Shown piece by piece: positions 12,976 to 24,700 of a stretch of 64,000 bases of DNA; positions within the stretch are counted from its first letter, which is position 1; each line of letters begins with the position of its first letter. Position numbers and translations under genes: made by a program. The stretch spans positions 67,881,319 through 67,945,318 of the forward strand of contig NC_037094.1 of the NCBI RefSeq assembly GCF_002994745.2, given 5' to 3'. The notes below the pieces were generated by a model that was not told the DNA's origin, did not search any database, and saw only the letters and a list, made by a program, of their open reading frames with translations. This DNA comes from Rosa chinensis (taxonomy: Eukaryota; Streptophyta; Magnoliopsida; Rosales; Rosaceae).

Positions 12976-13139
12976 CCCTATATATTCTGCTCTTTATCTC
13001 ATTATCACAGACATAACCTACCTCTTACAACAGCCGCACCTATCCCCTTTTCTCTCTAAACCAACCACCCATATTCATCTCTTCCTCTAACACCGAACCA
13101 CCCACCTCCAACCCATTTTCTATATTTTTTTTCACTATT

Positions 13140-14262
13140 CCACCACAAAGCTTCATCAATTCCACAAGATTCAAAGAGGAGCCCAAGCATCAAATCTTCA
13201 TCAAATCAAATTTGGGTAAAAGTGGGGGTCATAAATCAAGGCTAGCCATAATTGCTCTATAGCAATTTGTGGCTTGTTCTTGTTACTCTCTACTTCTCTT
13301 CACTTTTTTCTCTCTTTCAATTATGTATTTTGATGTTAGTTTGGTGATGGGTAGTGAGTAGTTTTGTTGTTGGGGGCTAGGGTTGTGTGCCCTAGTCCAA
13401 ATCTTGTGTAAAAGATGCTTATTTTAATGTAATGATGCAATTTTCATATGATGGAGGCTTATATCTATTTTTGTTTGGTTAAAATGCATGTCTAGGAGTC
13501 TAGTCAACTCTAGGGTGTGTATTTTGAGCATGTCTAGGACGGAGTTAGAGGCTTGACCCCCTCTAATTCCTAAGCTAGAAACCTTCAATTTCGTATTCGA
13601 GGGGTTATAAGCATGGTGATTTACACCCGTTGTGTGAATGCGCGGGCGGGTCGCTTAGTAGTCTAATTCTTCAATCTTTAGGCCTCTTGATGTGAATTAG
13701 AGACCCTTGAACCGGCTCTAATTCATGCCAAGTGAGTTCCTACGACCCTTGAACCGGAGTAGGAATACCATGAAAGGGAATTTCGGTCCTTGAGAGTTGA
13801 ATCGCCTTGGATACGACTACCGCCAAAGTAGGAAATTTGCATCTACATTAAATTAGTTTCCGACACATGAGATTTGGGTGAAGGAACCTCCCTAGCACCC
13901 GACATTCCCATTATATTGTTCACACTTTTCTAGTTTAATTTCCTTGCATTTTTATTAATCGCTTTACATTTTATTACTTTTTGTTAAGTTCAAATCCATT
14001 CTCAAATATTAAATCCATCGACTCATTTGTGTATACCCATCTTGAGGCTACAAGTTAGTGGCTTTGAATAGGCTTGGTGTGAGCTAAGCCGAGCATTGCC
14101 AAGGCTTGATGCCTTGATTGTTTATAGTCTTATTTTACTTTTTATTTTTCTTGTGTGCTTTTAGTATCCTACCGCCAATTATCTTGGTTAGGTCCAACAC
14201 CTAATCTCCGAGGTACGATAAACTAAGGTCCAATTACTTCCCTTACTTGACAACGATTCGTA
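13140..14262 (+). mobile_element. Gypsy-type LTR/leader fragment (family C-like)
   Basis: Non-coding sequence with features typical of large Ty3/gypsy LTR ends: a T-rich block, GGGTTGTGTGCCCTAG, repeated CCTTGAACCGG boxes (13708-13756), then CTCCGAGGTACGATAA and GACAACGATTCGTACGC just before the break. A stretch at 41700-41960 shows similar blocks. It stops abruptly near 14262, where a copia remnant of the other strand begins, so this is a nested or recombined junction. Family assignment is inference. Confidence 0.4.
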
Positions 14263-15119
14263 CGCTTGCGAAGAGTTTATGAACCAAGTCATTTGTTTAA
14301 TAGACCTCCAAGATATTGCGGTGTTTACCATGGTAAATACATAACCAATTTGGGAACGACCTTTGTGCAGGTCACAGAGATACCTGACATCAACAAAACC
14401 TATCAAAGCATCACTAGGATTTTGATGGAGGGAGGCAGTGGTGGCGACACATATGTTGGCAGTGGCGGGGCCATATTTGCTAGTATTGGCGCTGACGAAT
14501 CTGCTAGCAGTAAGTGTCCTTCGCCTGGCGATCGCAATGATTCTATTTGTGAAGTCCAATTCCATAACATAACAATCAGAATCTATTTTCTTTCTATAGG
14601 GATAAAATAGGCCCATATCTATCGCACCTCTTACACATCGAAATATGTTCTTTATGCTAGTCCAATGGTGACGTGTTGGCACAAAGTTAGATCTAACTAA
14701 CAAGTTCACATTGAATGAGATATCTGGTCTTGTGCATTGTGCTAAGTACAATAATGCACCTATTGCACTTAGGTAGGGCACTTCGGGCTCTGGCACATCT
14801 TCGTCATCTTCTTTTGGATGCAATGGATCATTTTCGAGATCAAGACTTCAAACTATCATAGGAGTGTTACTAGGCTTGGTTTTATGTTCATTAAAGTGCC
14901 TGGGCATCTTTTCTATGTAGGTCGATTATGAACTAAAATTTCATCGACACGGTGCTCGAGTTCTATTCGGAGGCAAAACTGTGTTTTCCCAATATCTTTG
15001 ATCACGAATTCGGATTTCAAGTACTCTGCAATTTCCTTAACTTTGCTAGAGTTTCAATTAGGTTCATTTCATCGACATATACCGCAACAATAGCGAACCC
15101 AAAACTTGTCATCTTAATG
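14188..15119 (-). pseudogene. Ty1/copia pol remnant (RT end and RNase H)
   Basis: On the minus strand, 14188-14823 encodes a degraded copia C-terminal pol. VPYLSAIGALLYLAQCTRPD is the classic end of the copia reverse transcriptase. GFVDVRYLCDLHKGRSQIGY followed by ISWRSIKQ is copia RNase H. Upstream, 14824-15119 continues with a YVDE-like catalytic box region and many breaks. The element lacks LTRs here; it abuts a gypsy-like LTR fragment on one side and an A-family element on the other. It is non-functional. Confidence 0.8.
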
Positions 15120-15120
15120 A

Positions 15121-16759
15121 AAACGCAGAGAGAGAGGGAACCCAGAAAACTCCAAATCGGTGCCAAACCTTCTCGGCCTCGCCGGCGCCTATTCCAGCCA
15201 CCTTTGGCAGTAAAATCAGTCTCATCTGAATCGCCTTATCTTCCTCTTCCTCTCTGTGGCGGAGGCACAAGACAATTTTGGTGGTCGAAGGTGCAACAAG
15301 TAAAAATTCCGGCTGACCTGTTTTGGAATTTCCAGTCAATTCTCGATTTTTCAGCCACCTCCGGCTGCGCCACAACCCACATCTTGAAGCTCTCTTCTTT
15401 GTGGTTCAAACCACCCAGCTACCAGCTCCAATTCCATCAGAGGAAGGAAAACCGAAGATCGGAAGAAAAACTAGGGATTTCAAGTTTTTTAGGTAAATTT
15501 TGGCTTGTATACTTGAAATTGATCAATGTTGTAGTTGAGAAAATTGTTGAAGATGTTGTAAGGAACATTTTGATGTAGGTCTGGTGACCCAATTTTGGGT
15601 TAGAGGTGGCGGCGCGTGGGGGCGTGTCCAGCCACTTCAGACTTTCTGTTTTGGTTCGTTAGGTAGAGCGTAACTTTACGGACATGTTGATATGAACTTT
15701 GTATCAATTGGTCCACGTTTTGAAAATGATCGGAATTTCTGAAGTTTTAAAAATTCAGGTTTCGATTTGGGAAGATCCGACCGATAAATCGACCCCAATT
15801 TTCGATAGGTTGTTATAGTTATCGAATCGACTTAACCTATGAAGTTTGAGCTCGTTCCGATATGATTTCGAGCTTTTGAAAAATTCTCATTTTAGGGTTT
15901 CGATTATTATTATCGTCAAGTTAGTTTCGATTCTTGAGAAATAGTTATTTATAATATCAATTTGTTCAAGATGACGTGTAGATCGAGTTCGAGGAAGAAA
16001 TTGTTGGACGGCCATCGTAGCTGCAAATCAGTGAGTGGACATTTGATTTTAAAATAAATTATGCATGCAGTACTACTTTCGAGCATTTATTTATTATGAG
16101 ATTTAATTTATGATTTGAATCATTGAGATTTCTGAGATTTGTAAAATGATTTTGAGATAATATTTACTGTATGATTTGAGATATTTCCTAATCGATTTAT
16201 TTTGAGATATCATTAATTCATTATATTTTCAGTTTTCAATACCAGAGATTTGTTAAAAGTATTTCCACGAATCCTATTGCATGCGTAGTTTTAAGAGAAT
16301 AAATTTGGGAAAGCATCAAATATTTGTTTTACTTTATTTACAATTACTTATTTTCCTTCACTCACTCTAACAATTTTTAAATACTTTTCCCTGGGCTTTT
16401 TGGTTTCTTGTGCCCAGTCTGCGGGCTAGTTGAGGTCGAGTGTTTGTAGGTGTCGAGACATAGTGTCCGCCAGCTTCATCATCGTTGTAGGTTATTGTTT
16501 AACCTACGCATGTATATATCGGTTTTATATTCGTCGAATTGATCTAATCATCAAACTGTTTAATTATGTTTTTAAGAGATGTACTTGAAATGTAAAAGTA
16601 GTCGGTGTGATGATGATTTAAGTTCGTTTTCCAGGTTTGTTTATTTGGATAGTCCATTTTTAGGAGAAGTTCTGCCAAATTTTTGGTAGAATTTTTTCTA
16701 AGATGTGCCCCGCAGGACCATTTTAGATTTCAAGGTGAAATCCAGAGCAGCACCTGTCA
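15121..16759 (+). mobile_element. A-family LTR-like element, partial copy A3
   Basis: Non-coding. It matches the A1/A2 organisation in the opposite orientation: a GC-rich GGCGGCGCGTGG block (15607), a stretch ending CAGTGAGTGGACATTT (16031-16046), ATTTGAATCATTGAGATT repeats, a pyrimidine/T-rich block, then CACCTGTCA at the 3' end (16751-16759). The 5' end is truncated against the copia remnant. It lacks the hairpin array seen in A1 and A2. Confidence 0.55.
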
Positions 16760-16960
16760 CAAACGAACACTTTTTTTTTAAATAATTTTTTATTTTATTT
16801 TTTCTTGTCAAACAATGCATATGGAGTTGTGGACTTCATAAGAACATCCTTCCCGCTAATGACTACATATCTAGGAATCAAGTAACTAGTAAATATTTGG
16901 TAATAAGCCTAACAGTAAAGAACTCTGAGCTCAAAATCAAATTAACTATACTTAAATATA

Positions 16961-17116
16961 AGTATAAAAAAACTATAGGATTAAGTGGTGTTACTTCAGT
17001 GGTTAAAACAACCACTACCTAAGATCGAGGTCATGAGTTCGAGTCACCATGGGGGTAGGAGTGAAATCCTTAAATCCTCTTTTGATAAGAAAAAAAAAAG
17101 TATAAAAAAACTATAG
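16961..17116 (+). mobile_element. tRNA-derived SINE with perfect 18-bp target duplication
   Basis: The body (16979-17098, 120 bp) has an A-box-like TTCAGTGGTTAA and a B-box-like GAGTTCGAGTC, then an A-rich tail. It is flanked by identical AGTATAAAAAAACTATAG copies at 16961-16978 and 17099-17116. The body is very short. It is a retroposed tRNA-like element, not a tRNA gene. Confidence 0.8.
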
Positions 17117-17429
17117 TAAGGTGGACAATATCCTAATTAAATTAGGAATCTTTAGCATGACTTCAAGAATTATCTTAAAAACAAACCCTGAAACAAAAGA
17201 AATTTATTAGAAAAAACTTATTTCATGAAAATATATCAGCAAAAAGAGATTATAATCCCCTAATGCAAGTATAAAACGATGGCGGTGTTTGCAGGTTGGC
17301 AGCAGGGATGAGAACGATCTGCTAGCCATTTTGCCTGGGTCTGGGCCTAGGTCTGATGGGTTCAATCGCCAATGGGCCCATTTTAGTAGGCCGGTTCCCT
17401 TCTGAATTGGGCTAGGGTGGAGGGTGCTT

Positions 17430-20330
17430 TGACAGGACCCGCCCTGAATTTCACCTTGAAATCCAAAGTAGCCATGCGGGGCCCACCTTAGAAGAAATTC
17501 TACCAAAAATTTGGCGGAACTCCCTCTAAAAGTGGACTACCCAAAACCTGTAGAAAAACATTTACACTTCTAAAATAATCCACCCTTAATCTTCTGGAGC
17601 CACCATGCTCCCCAAAACACAACATCTCCCAAATCACAAAACAATTCTGAACTTAAAAATATTAATCTCATAGGTTACCAAATCAATCTAATGTACAGGC
17701 GTACAAGAGAATAAAATACAAGATAAAGGACCGAGACTTTTATAATGCGGAAGCTATGACAGCTATGCCTCAACCCCATCTACGCTCGACCTCAAGCTAA
17801 ATTGGCCTGCAAACTGGGCATTTGAAACCGAAGGGCCCAGGGGAAATCATTTAAAAACCGTTAGAGTGAGTGGACGAAAATAAGTAATTTCGAATGTATA
17901 AGTAAAACTTAATGCTTTCCCAAGTTATTCTCTAAAAACTCGCATGCAGTAACAATCTTGGAAATACTCTTAATCATCATCTTTACTGCAATCTTAATCA
18001 CGTAAAATAGAACATCTTGCAATCTCTTAAAATCTCAAATCCCTCATATAAGTAATCATATTTCAAATATCTTGTTAACAAAACCGACCTGCAACGAGAT
18101 TTCACAACGTTTCCAACTCAATCCTTCTCTTTTTATTTTTTTGAAATATCCTTTTTAGAAAACCTCGTTTGATGACTAGAAAAGACTGCTGTCTAGTCAT
18201 CTCATGCCATCTGAAGGGGACTGTCGCCCAGATGACGTATTGGAAGTGACTGCCAACCGGATTTAGCAGGCGGTGGTTAGAAGGAACTGCCGACTAACCA
18301 CAGGTAGTTAGAAGGGACTGCCGACCAACTACCTCATGTCATCTGGAAGGGACTGCCAACCAGGTGACGCATCGGAAGGGACTGCTAACCGAGATGTAGT
18401 CTGGAAGGGACTGCCAACCAGATTATTACCTAGAAGGGACTGCCAACTAGGTAATATACGCATGCGCCAAAGATAGTCTCCTAGATAAACTGGAAACAAC
18501 CTCCTCCAATTACTTGCTTTCGGAAAGAACTCGATATTACTTCAATAAATCATTAATAATTCACAAAAAGCATTGCTCAGGATTATCTCTCTAACTCAAA
18601 CCTCAATATCTTAATAAATCCTCAAAAGCATTAATCAAATACTCGGTAAATCAATAAATGCTTCCGGAAAGAAATCTCAACCTAACTTCAAAGCTTATAG
18701 GTGTGGAGCTCAAAACTCAAGAAATCTCAATAATTCAATCATTCTCAAATATTCGATGAAACATTCGTACTCGTAAATCCTCATATAAACTGCTATTCGA
18801 AATCAATAATTCTCAGAATATTTTCTTAATTAGTCACTTCCCGAAAATCATTTCCTAACTCAATAACTCATAAATAAATAGCTTAAAAATCTACTGAAAG
18901 CCTTTGGGAAGGAAATCCACTAAAATCCCGTAACTCATAGAGCATAATAAATCTCAAGAAATTAAGCTAAGAAAATCATAACACTCAATAATTCAAATAA
19001 TAAATTAAACCTCAGTTAGAAAATAATAATATACTGCATGCACATTTAATTTAAAATAAATGTCCACTCACTGTACTATTTAGGCGACCACGCTACCAAT
19101 TTCCTACGTCGAGCAGTAGCTCGGCACGTCGCCCTGTATATAATTATAATTCGTGAATAACAATCCGGAAATTAAATACAATTCCCACATCAAATCCTCA
19201 TAAATTAACATTTCTATTTCTTCTCTGATTAAACCAAGACTTATCATTTGCACCAATTCTTTAATTGAAGATTTCTAGGGCAAAACTGAGAGAAATTCGA
19301 TAGTGGAATTATCATAAATCAATAGTCAAACTATTGAACTTCGGAAATTCTGATTAATATCCAAACCTCCTCCAATTTGCACCAAACACCTATCCATAAA
19401 TTCGTAACAATATATACTACTAAATATACCAAAACAACTTACCAGGAACGGCTGGACACGCCCTCACGCGCCGCCACAAGCGGCTGGGCCTGGGCCCCAC
19501 GCGCCACCGGTCAACAACAATATCTGGCTACCAAATTTTACTAGCATCATCAACTTAACATTTCTAACAACTTTCTCAACTGTGACAAAGTCAGAAAATG
19601 AGTAGAAGTACCTCAACAATTAAGGAGAAGTTTGAACCTGATTTGTGAATAGTGACCCCAAACTTCAAACCGTCGATTCTTCCTCCACGCTTCAAATCGC
19701 TGCAAAATACTTGGGGAGCATCATCTATGTCTCAAGGCGCTCCCAAGGACTAAGGTTTGTCGTCTGTGGTGGCCGGAATAGGGAGAAACCGGCGTTGACC
19801 TCAATCTGCTACAGTGATCGTCCTTTTCTTCTCGTTGCTACACCTTCCACAGTTTAAATTAAGCTACCAAACGGACCTAGAAATGAAGATAAGGAAGAGA
19901 GCTTTCCAATGACATCTTAAACGTCAAAATCCGTCGCCGGCTGAAGGAGTTATGGCCGGAAAATGGTGAAGAGGTCGGAGAAGAAGAGAGAATCGGGGAG
20001 AGAGAAAGGAGAGAGCTCGGTAAGTTTCCGAAAATGGAAACTTACCACAGTAACTCGACTATTTATAGATAAATTATCATGAACAATAATTTTCATTTTT
20101 CGCTTATAACTTTCGCATACGAATTCCGATTTTTACGTACCATATATGTACGCGCTCGGTTTAACGTCCTCTACAACTTTCAGGAAGGAAATTTTCTCAA
20201 ATTTTGACCCGAACAAAAAGTCAACTTTTAGGGCCCTCTAAAAGATCGAAATGGAATCAAAAGTAAATGTGAATGTCGTTTACCGATCGAAAGACTAGTA
20301 AACTGATAAATTTTGGTTCGGGACGTTACA
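17430..20330 (-). mobile_element. A-family LTR-like non-coding element, copy A1
   Basis: Read on the minus strand it starts TGTAACGTCCCGAACC and ends near CCTGTCA, as LTRs start TG and end CA. It is ~2.9 kb with no retroelement coding domain. It matches A2 (29620-32548) along its length by eye. Blocks from the minus-strand 5' end are a short leader with a TTGACTTTTTGTTCGGG box, a CT/GA-rich stretch, a GC-rich block (GGCGCGTGGGGCC), and a TGAGTGGACATTT block. These are followed by ~60-bp degenerate repeats around TTCCGAAAGC, the hairpin array (18171-18456), and the tail. It may be a solo LTR of a large gypsy element or a non-autonomous LARD-type element. Flanks show no clean 5-bp duplication. 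Confidence 0.7.
18171..18456 (-). repeat. Array of nine stem-loops with constant loop, in A1
   Basis: Nine adjacent inverted repeats share the loop core AAGGGACTGCCAAC (plus-strand reading) but have different stems. Stem pairs include GATGACTAG/CTAGTCATC (18171-18179/18193-18201), GTGGTTAG/CTAACCAC (18273-18280/18294-18301) and AGGTAGTT/AACTACCT (18302-18309/18327-18334). Others are GTCATCTGG/CCAGGTGAC (18338-18346/18360-18368, one wobble), TAGTCTGG/CCAGATTA (18397-18404/18418-18425, one wobble) and ATTACCTAG/CTAGGTAAT (18425-18433/18447-18455). The units near 18208-18234, 18239-18262 and 18370-18396 have shorter or bulged stems. Confidence 0.85.
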
Positions 20331-20926
20331 CCCTTATCTATTACTTAGTGCTTGCTGTGGGCCTGGCGCAAGAGTTTGACCTCCTTGGGCGGTGTTGGAC
20401 CTTTAAGGTCTCTAAAGTGCTAGTCTTAATTTGGATCATGGTTATATAGAATTGGTAATTATTTCGAGTTGGGCTGGAGAAAGCGGCTTATAGATGAGGA
20501 ATTGACTCATATTTGTTTGCTGAGAAGTAACTTTCTTTTTGTACCATAATTGTGTGCCTGGCAGATGGAAGACTAGAAGATGGTTTTTCCTCAGAAGACA
20601 CGGAGTTGTTCTTTGTTTATGGGTTCGCTTTACAAAGCGGGCTCAAATTGACTTGTAATGAGTTTACATTACTTAGACAGGAGTTTGGTCGTTACCTCTC
20701 CATTTTTCTGTCTTTAAGTGTATATTAGACTCTAGCTATTTGGATGGTCATCTAATGCAATGAACCTATATTTTCAAAAAATAAATAAAAAAGAAGTATA
20801 AAGCGAACATATATACAAACAGGCAACAAGCATACGTGTATTATATTTTGAGAATGTAGATCGAAGACTTCTCAAGAAGAAGTTTCAAACTTCCTCAGAA
20901 CCAAATCCTAAGAACAGGGAGGATGG
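20331..20926. other. Spacer between A1 and the copia element
   Basis: No recognised gene. The part ending near 20760-20790 (CTAATGCAATGAACC then an A-rich run) could be the 3' tail of a LINE-type element, but no coding part is present. Confidence 0.3.
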
Positions 20927-21122
20927 TGTTAGTGTGAGTCATCATTCCCTATTAGGAATAGACTACAAGGGAATATATTGTTGCAACTACTTACCTTGTA
21001 TATGTTGTGTAGTACAGTAGTACACAATAGTTGTAGTACGATTGTAATTTGTTTATATACACCACAGAATGGGTGTAATTATATATTAGAAAAATTCATT
21101 CTCTCAATCGTGTCTTATTTGA
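20927..21122 (+). repeat. 5' LTR of the copia element
   Basis: 196 bp, starting TGTTAGTGTGAGTC. It matches 26150-26345 apart from about seven substitutions, mostly transitions. Confidence 0.9.
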
Positions 21123-21124
21123 CT

Positions 21125-21136
21125 TGGTATTAGAGC
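21125..21136 (+). other. Primer-binding site (initiator tRNA-Met type)
   Basis: TGGTATTAGAGC lies two bases after the 5' LTR. It matches the usual plant copia site TGGTATCAGAGC except for one T. Confidence 0.85.
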
Positions 21137-21388
21137 AAAGATCCGAAAAGGACTTTGTCTCTTTCTTTCAGTTTTTTCTCAATCTGAGGAAAACAATTGG
21201 GTTAAAAGCCAATATTTTGGTCAGGCCCTGAAACGACGTCGTTCAGACGTCCTCTTCATCTTGTTCGCTCGCCCGGCTTCGTCTTCAGTCAAAGACAGAT
21301 CGATCCGTCCTAGGTCGGTCCGTCTCAGATCGCTAGCGCTCTTCTCCCAGATCTTCAGTCCAAACCGGCCTCGTCTTGTGTTCCAGAC

Positions 21389-21665
21389 CGCCTTCGTTTG
21401 CCTCCGACACCAGATCAATCTTCGTCCGCCTTCGTCTGCCTCCGACACCAGATCGATCTTCGTTCGCCTTCGTTTGCCTCAGATCTTCGAATCCCTTCAG
21501 TCGACGTCCACGATTGTGACCTCGACTCAGTCCGGCGTCGTCCGGTCGTCCCTCTCCCTCGGTCAGGCCAGCTAAACTCGATAACCGGTCAACTCAGTAA
21601 CCCGGTCCACTCGGTAACCCAGTCAACTCGGTAACTCGGTCAACTCGACCAACTCTGTCAATCCC
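21389..21665 (+). repeat. Tandem repeats in the copia 5' leader
   Basis: A 38-bp unit is repeated about 2.6 times (21389-21426, 21427-21464, then a partial copy). From about 21573 there is an ~18-bp unit of the type ACTCGGTAACCCGGTCA repeated about five times. Both lie between the primer-binding site and gag. Open frames across them are not recognisable proteins. Confidence 0.75.
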
Positions 21666-21766
21666 AACAGTTTTCAAAAAAAAAAACATATATATATCGC
21701 TGCAATTGTTGGAATATCCTTTTTTTTTTTCCGCTGCATACTCTGTGTTTTTGCTACTTTATTGTT

Positions 21767-24700
21767 GTGATGGGTGGTGATCAAAGTGAAGGTCAGGGTT
21801 CTAAGGCCAATGAGGTTCAGAAAGTTGAGGTCTCTGTTAAGAGCTCAGAAGGTGGTTCTTTTGGAGGTACCAAACTCACTGGTACCAATTTCCGAACATG
21901 GAAGAAGATTATGTCCGTTTATCTTCGTGGGATACACAAGATGGGACATGTGATAGGAACAATCAAGGTTCCTAGTGAAGATGACATTGAGGCCTATGCT
22001 AAGTGGGAAGATGATGATGGGTTTGTAATGTCCATTTTATTTAGAGCCATGACTGATGATGTGCTACAGATGGTAGAGGAATGTGAAACTGCTGAGGCAA
22101 TATGGAAGACGTTGGGAGATCTCTATACGAATGAGTCTGATTTTATACAGGTTCATGAACTAATGTGCAAAGCTGCAAGAATGCAACAGAATGGGCAACC
22201 AGTGTCAGTGTTTTTCACCAAGCTGAAGAATGTATGGGCTGAAATTGATCAGAAGCGTCCTTGCAAGATCAAGAATCAGGAAGATCTTGTGTGGTACTAG
22301 AAGGAGAAGGAGCTAGAAAGGGTTCATGTCTTCCTGAGAGGGCTTGATGAGAAGTATAGCAGTGCCAAGGGGGAATTGCTCAGAATGACAAACCCTCCTA
22401 GTTTGAACACAGCTTTTACATACATCCGCAAGGATGAGTCTCAGCAGGAAAGTGTCAAACATGCACAGGTTGAAGTATCTAGCCTAGCCATTCAGGCCAA
22501 GTCACCTGCACCTTTCCTTCAGCAACAGAGTTCAGCCCCACTTCATCAGCAAGGTTTCCCACAAGGCTTCACCAACCTTCCTCGTCCTCAATGCTCTTAT
22601 TGCAACGATCTTGGGCATGTTCGGGAGACTTGTTGGAAGTTGAACCCACACCTTGAACCTAAAAAGCAAGGTTATCGCCTTAAGGGAAAAGCAGTTGCGG
22701 TTCACTTGGTCCAAGAACCGGATTTCTATGGAGTGGCTGGCCAAGATCATCATACAGCAGGTGGAGCTACCCCTACAGCCTCTATAGCTGGTCGAGGTAA
22801 AATTGGTATGGCTTTACAGATTTCTAACTTTGTTGGTTCTGATACATGGATTATTGATTCTGGTGCCTCCGATCATATGACTTATGACAAATCATATTTT
22901 ACTGAATTGTCTTCCCCATCAGTGTCCTATGTCACCAATGCCAATGGTGAGGCTTTTCTTGTGTTAGGGTCAGGGTCAGTGCGTATTACTCCCACTTTAG
23001 AACTTCATAATGTGTTATATGTGCCTGACTTATCTCATCACTTGATATCTGTCCCACAATTGAACACTGAGTCTAAATGCTCTGTAACCTTTTATCCTAT
23101 GTATGTGCTTTTTTAGGATCTTCTCACCAGGGAGATAGTCGGTCGGGGGTATCTGAGGGGCAGGTTGTTCCATCTGGATCAAACATACGCAGGAGAGAAA
23201 CCAAGAGCACAGTCCCGAGCCGCTTTGACTTCGACTTCTGATAAGCTAAGTGAGATTTGGTTGTGGCATCGCCGTTTAGGGCATCCATCTTTTAGTCTTA
23301 TGAAGGAAACCATGCCTACTCTGTTTATTGGTGTGGATGAGTCAGTTTTACATTGTGAAACATGTGTTTTGGCCAAGAGTCATCGTGCTACTTATTCTCA
23401 TAGTATTTCTAATAAAAGTGTTATTCCTTTTGAGTTGATTCATTCTGATGTTTGGGGACCTTCTAGAGAGCCTACTGTATCAGGTATGCGATATTTTGTG
23501 TTGTTTATTGATGATTGTACAAGATTGTCATGGGTTGCTCTTCTTAAAACCAAAGATGAAGTCTTAACCTTTCGTAATCTTGTTCAAACACAATATCATA
23601 GCACCATTAAAGTCCTTCGTTCTGACAATGAGGGGGGGGGGGGGGGGAGTATGTTAATTATGTGTTCCAAGAGTTTTCTAAAATCCATGGGATTGTTCAC
23701 CAAACCACGTGTCCACAAACACCAGAACAGAATGGAGTGTCCGAACGGAAAAACCGTCATTTACTTGATATGGCTCGTGCCCTTCTTTTTAGTGCTCATA
23801 TGCCTAAGTATCTTTGGGGCGATGCTATACATGCTTCCTCTCATCTTATCAATCGTCTTCCATCCAGTGTCCTTCAGGGTAAAATTCCATTTGAGGTTCT
23901 TGTCTCTCATGTCTCTTTACCATCCTTTCACAATCTTCCAGCTCGTGTTTTTGGTTGTGTTGCCTTTGTCCATGTACCAAAAAATCAGAGGTCTAAGTTG
24001 GATGCCCGGGCCCTTAAGTGTGTGTTTGTTGGCTACGGAGGTCATCAGAAGGGGTACAAGTGCTATCATCCACCCACCAGAATGTATTATGTCACTATGG
24101 ATGTTACTTTCTTTGAAGACATGAGTTATTTCTCCTCTTCAGATATAGCTCTTCAGGGGGAGAATTCATATTTTGAAGAGCTATATCATGGAGAGGGGGA
24201 GGAATCAGAGGGAGAAGGAGCAGCAACACAGGCAGGAGGTATTTTGACGGATCCGGTTGAAACTATTAGCTCGCCGCTTCCAGCAGCAGAAGCACCAGTT
24301 CCCATCACTCAGAATGAGGTTGAAGACACAACTGCCCCTCCTGCCATCGCTTCTACCCCTGACACACATCTTCCTGGTACTGAAGATCACCCATTTGAGG
24401 TATGTCCATCCACTGATACTAGTAGTAGTGAGTCTAATGTTGAGCAATATGTGTTACCACATAGGACCACTCGAGGTCAATCAGCCAAAAGATATGAACC
24501 TACTCTTACTGCCAAATCAACATATCCAGTAGCCAACTATATGTCCACTAGGTTGTCTAAGTCATATGAATCATTTGTGAATCAAATATCTGCTGTATCA
24601 GTACCTAACAAAGTGCAGGATGCGTTGGGGGATCCAAAGTGGAGGAAGGCTATGGATGAAGAGATGGAGGCGTTGCAGAAGAACAGTACTTGGCAACTTG

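Noticed and set aside
18171..18456. CRISPR-like reading of the repeated GGGACTGCC array
   Set aside because: The repeat is short, units are 22-45 bp apart, and the variable parts form the stems of hairpins. The sequence is a plant nuclear retroelement.
21261..21634. Open frames in the copia leader
   Set aside because: They read through tandem repeats between primer site and gag and match no protein family.
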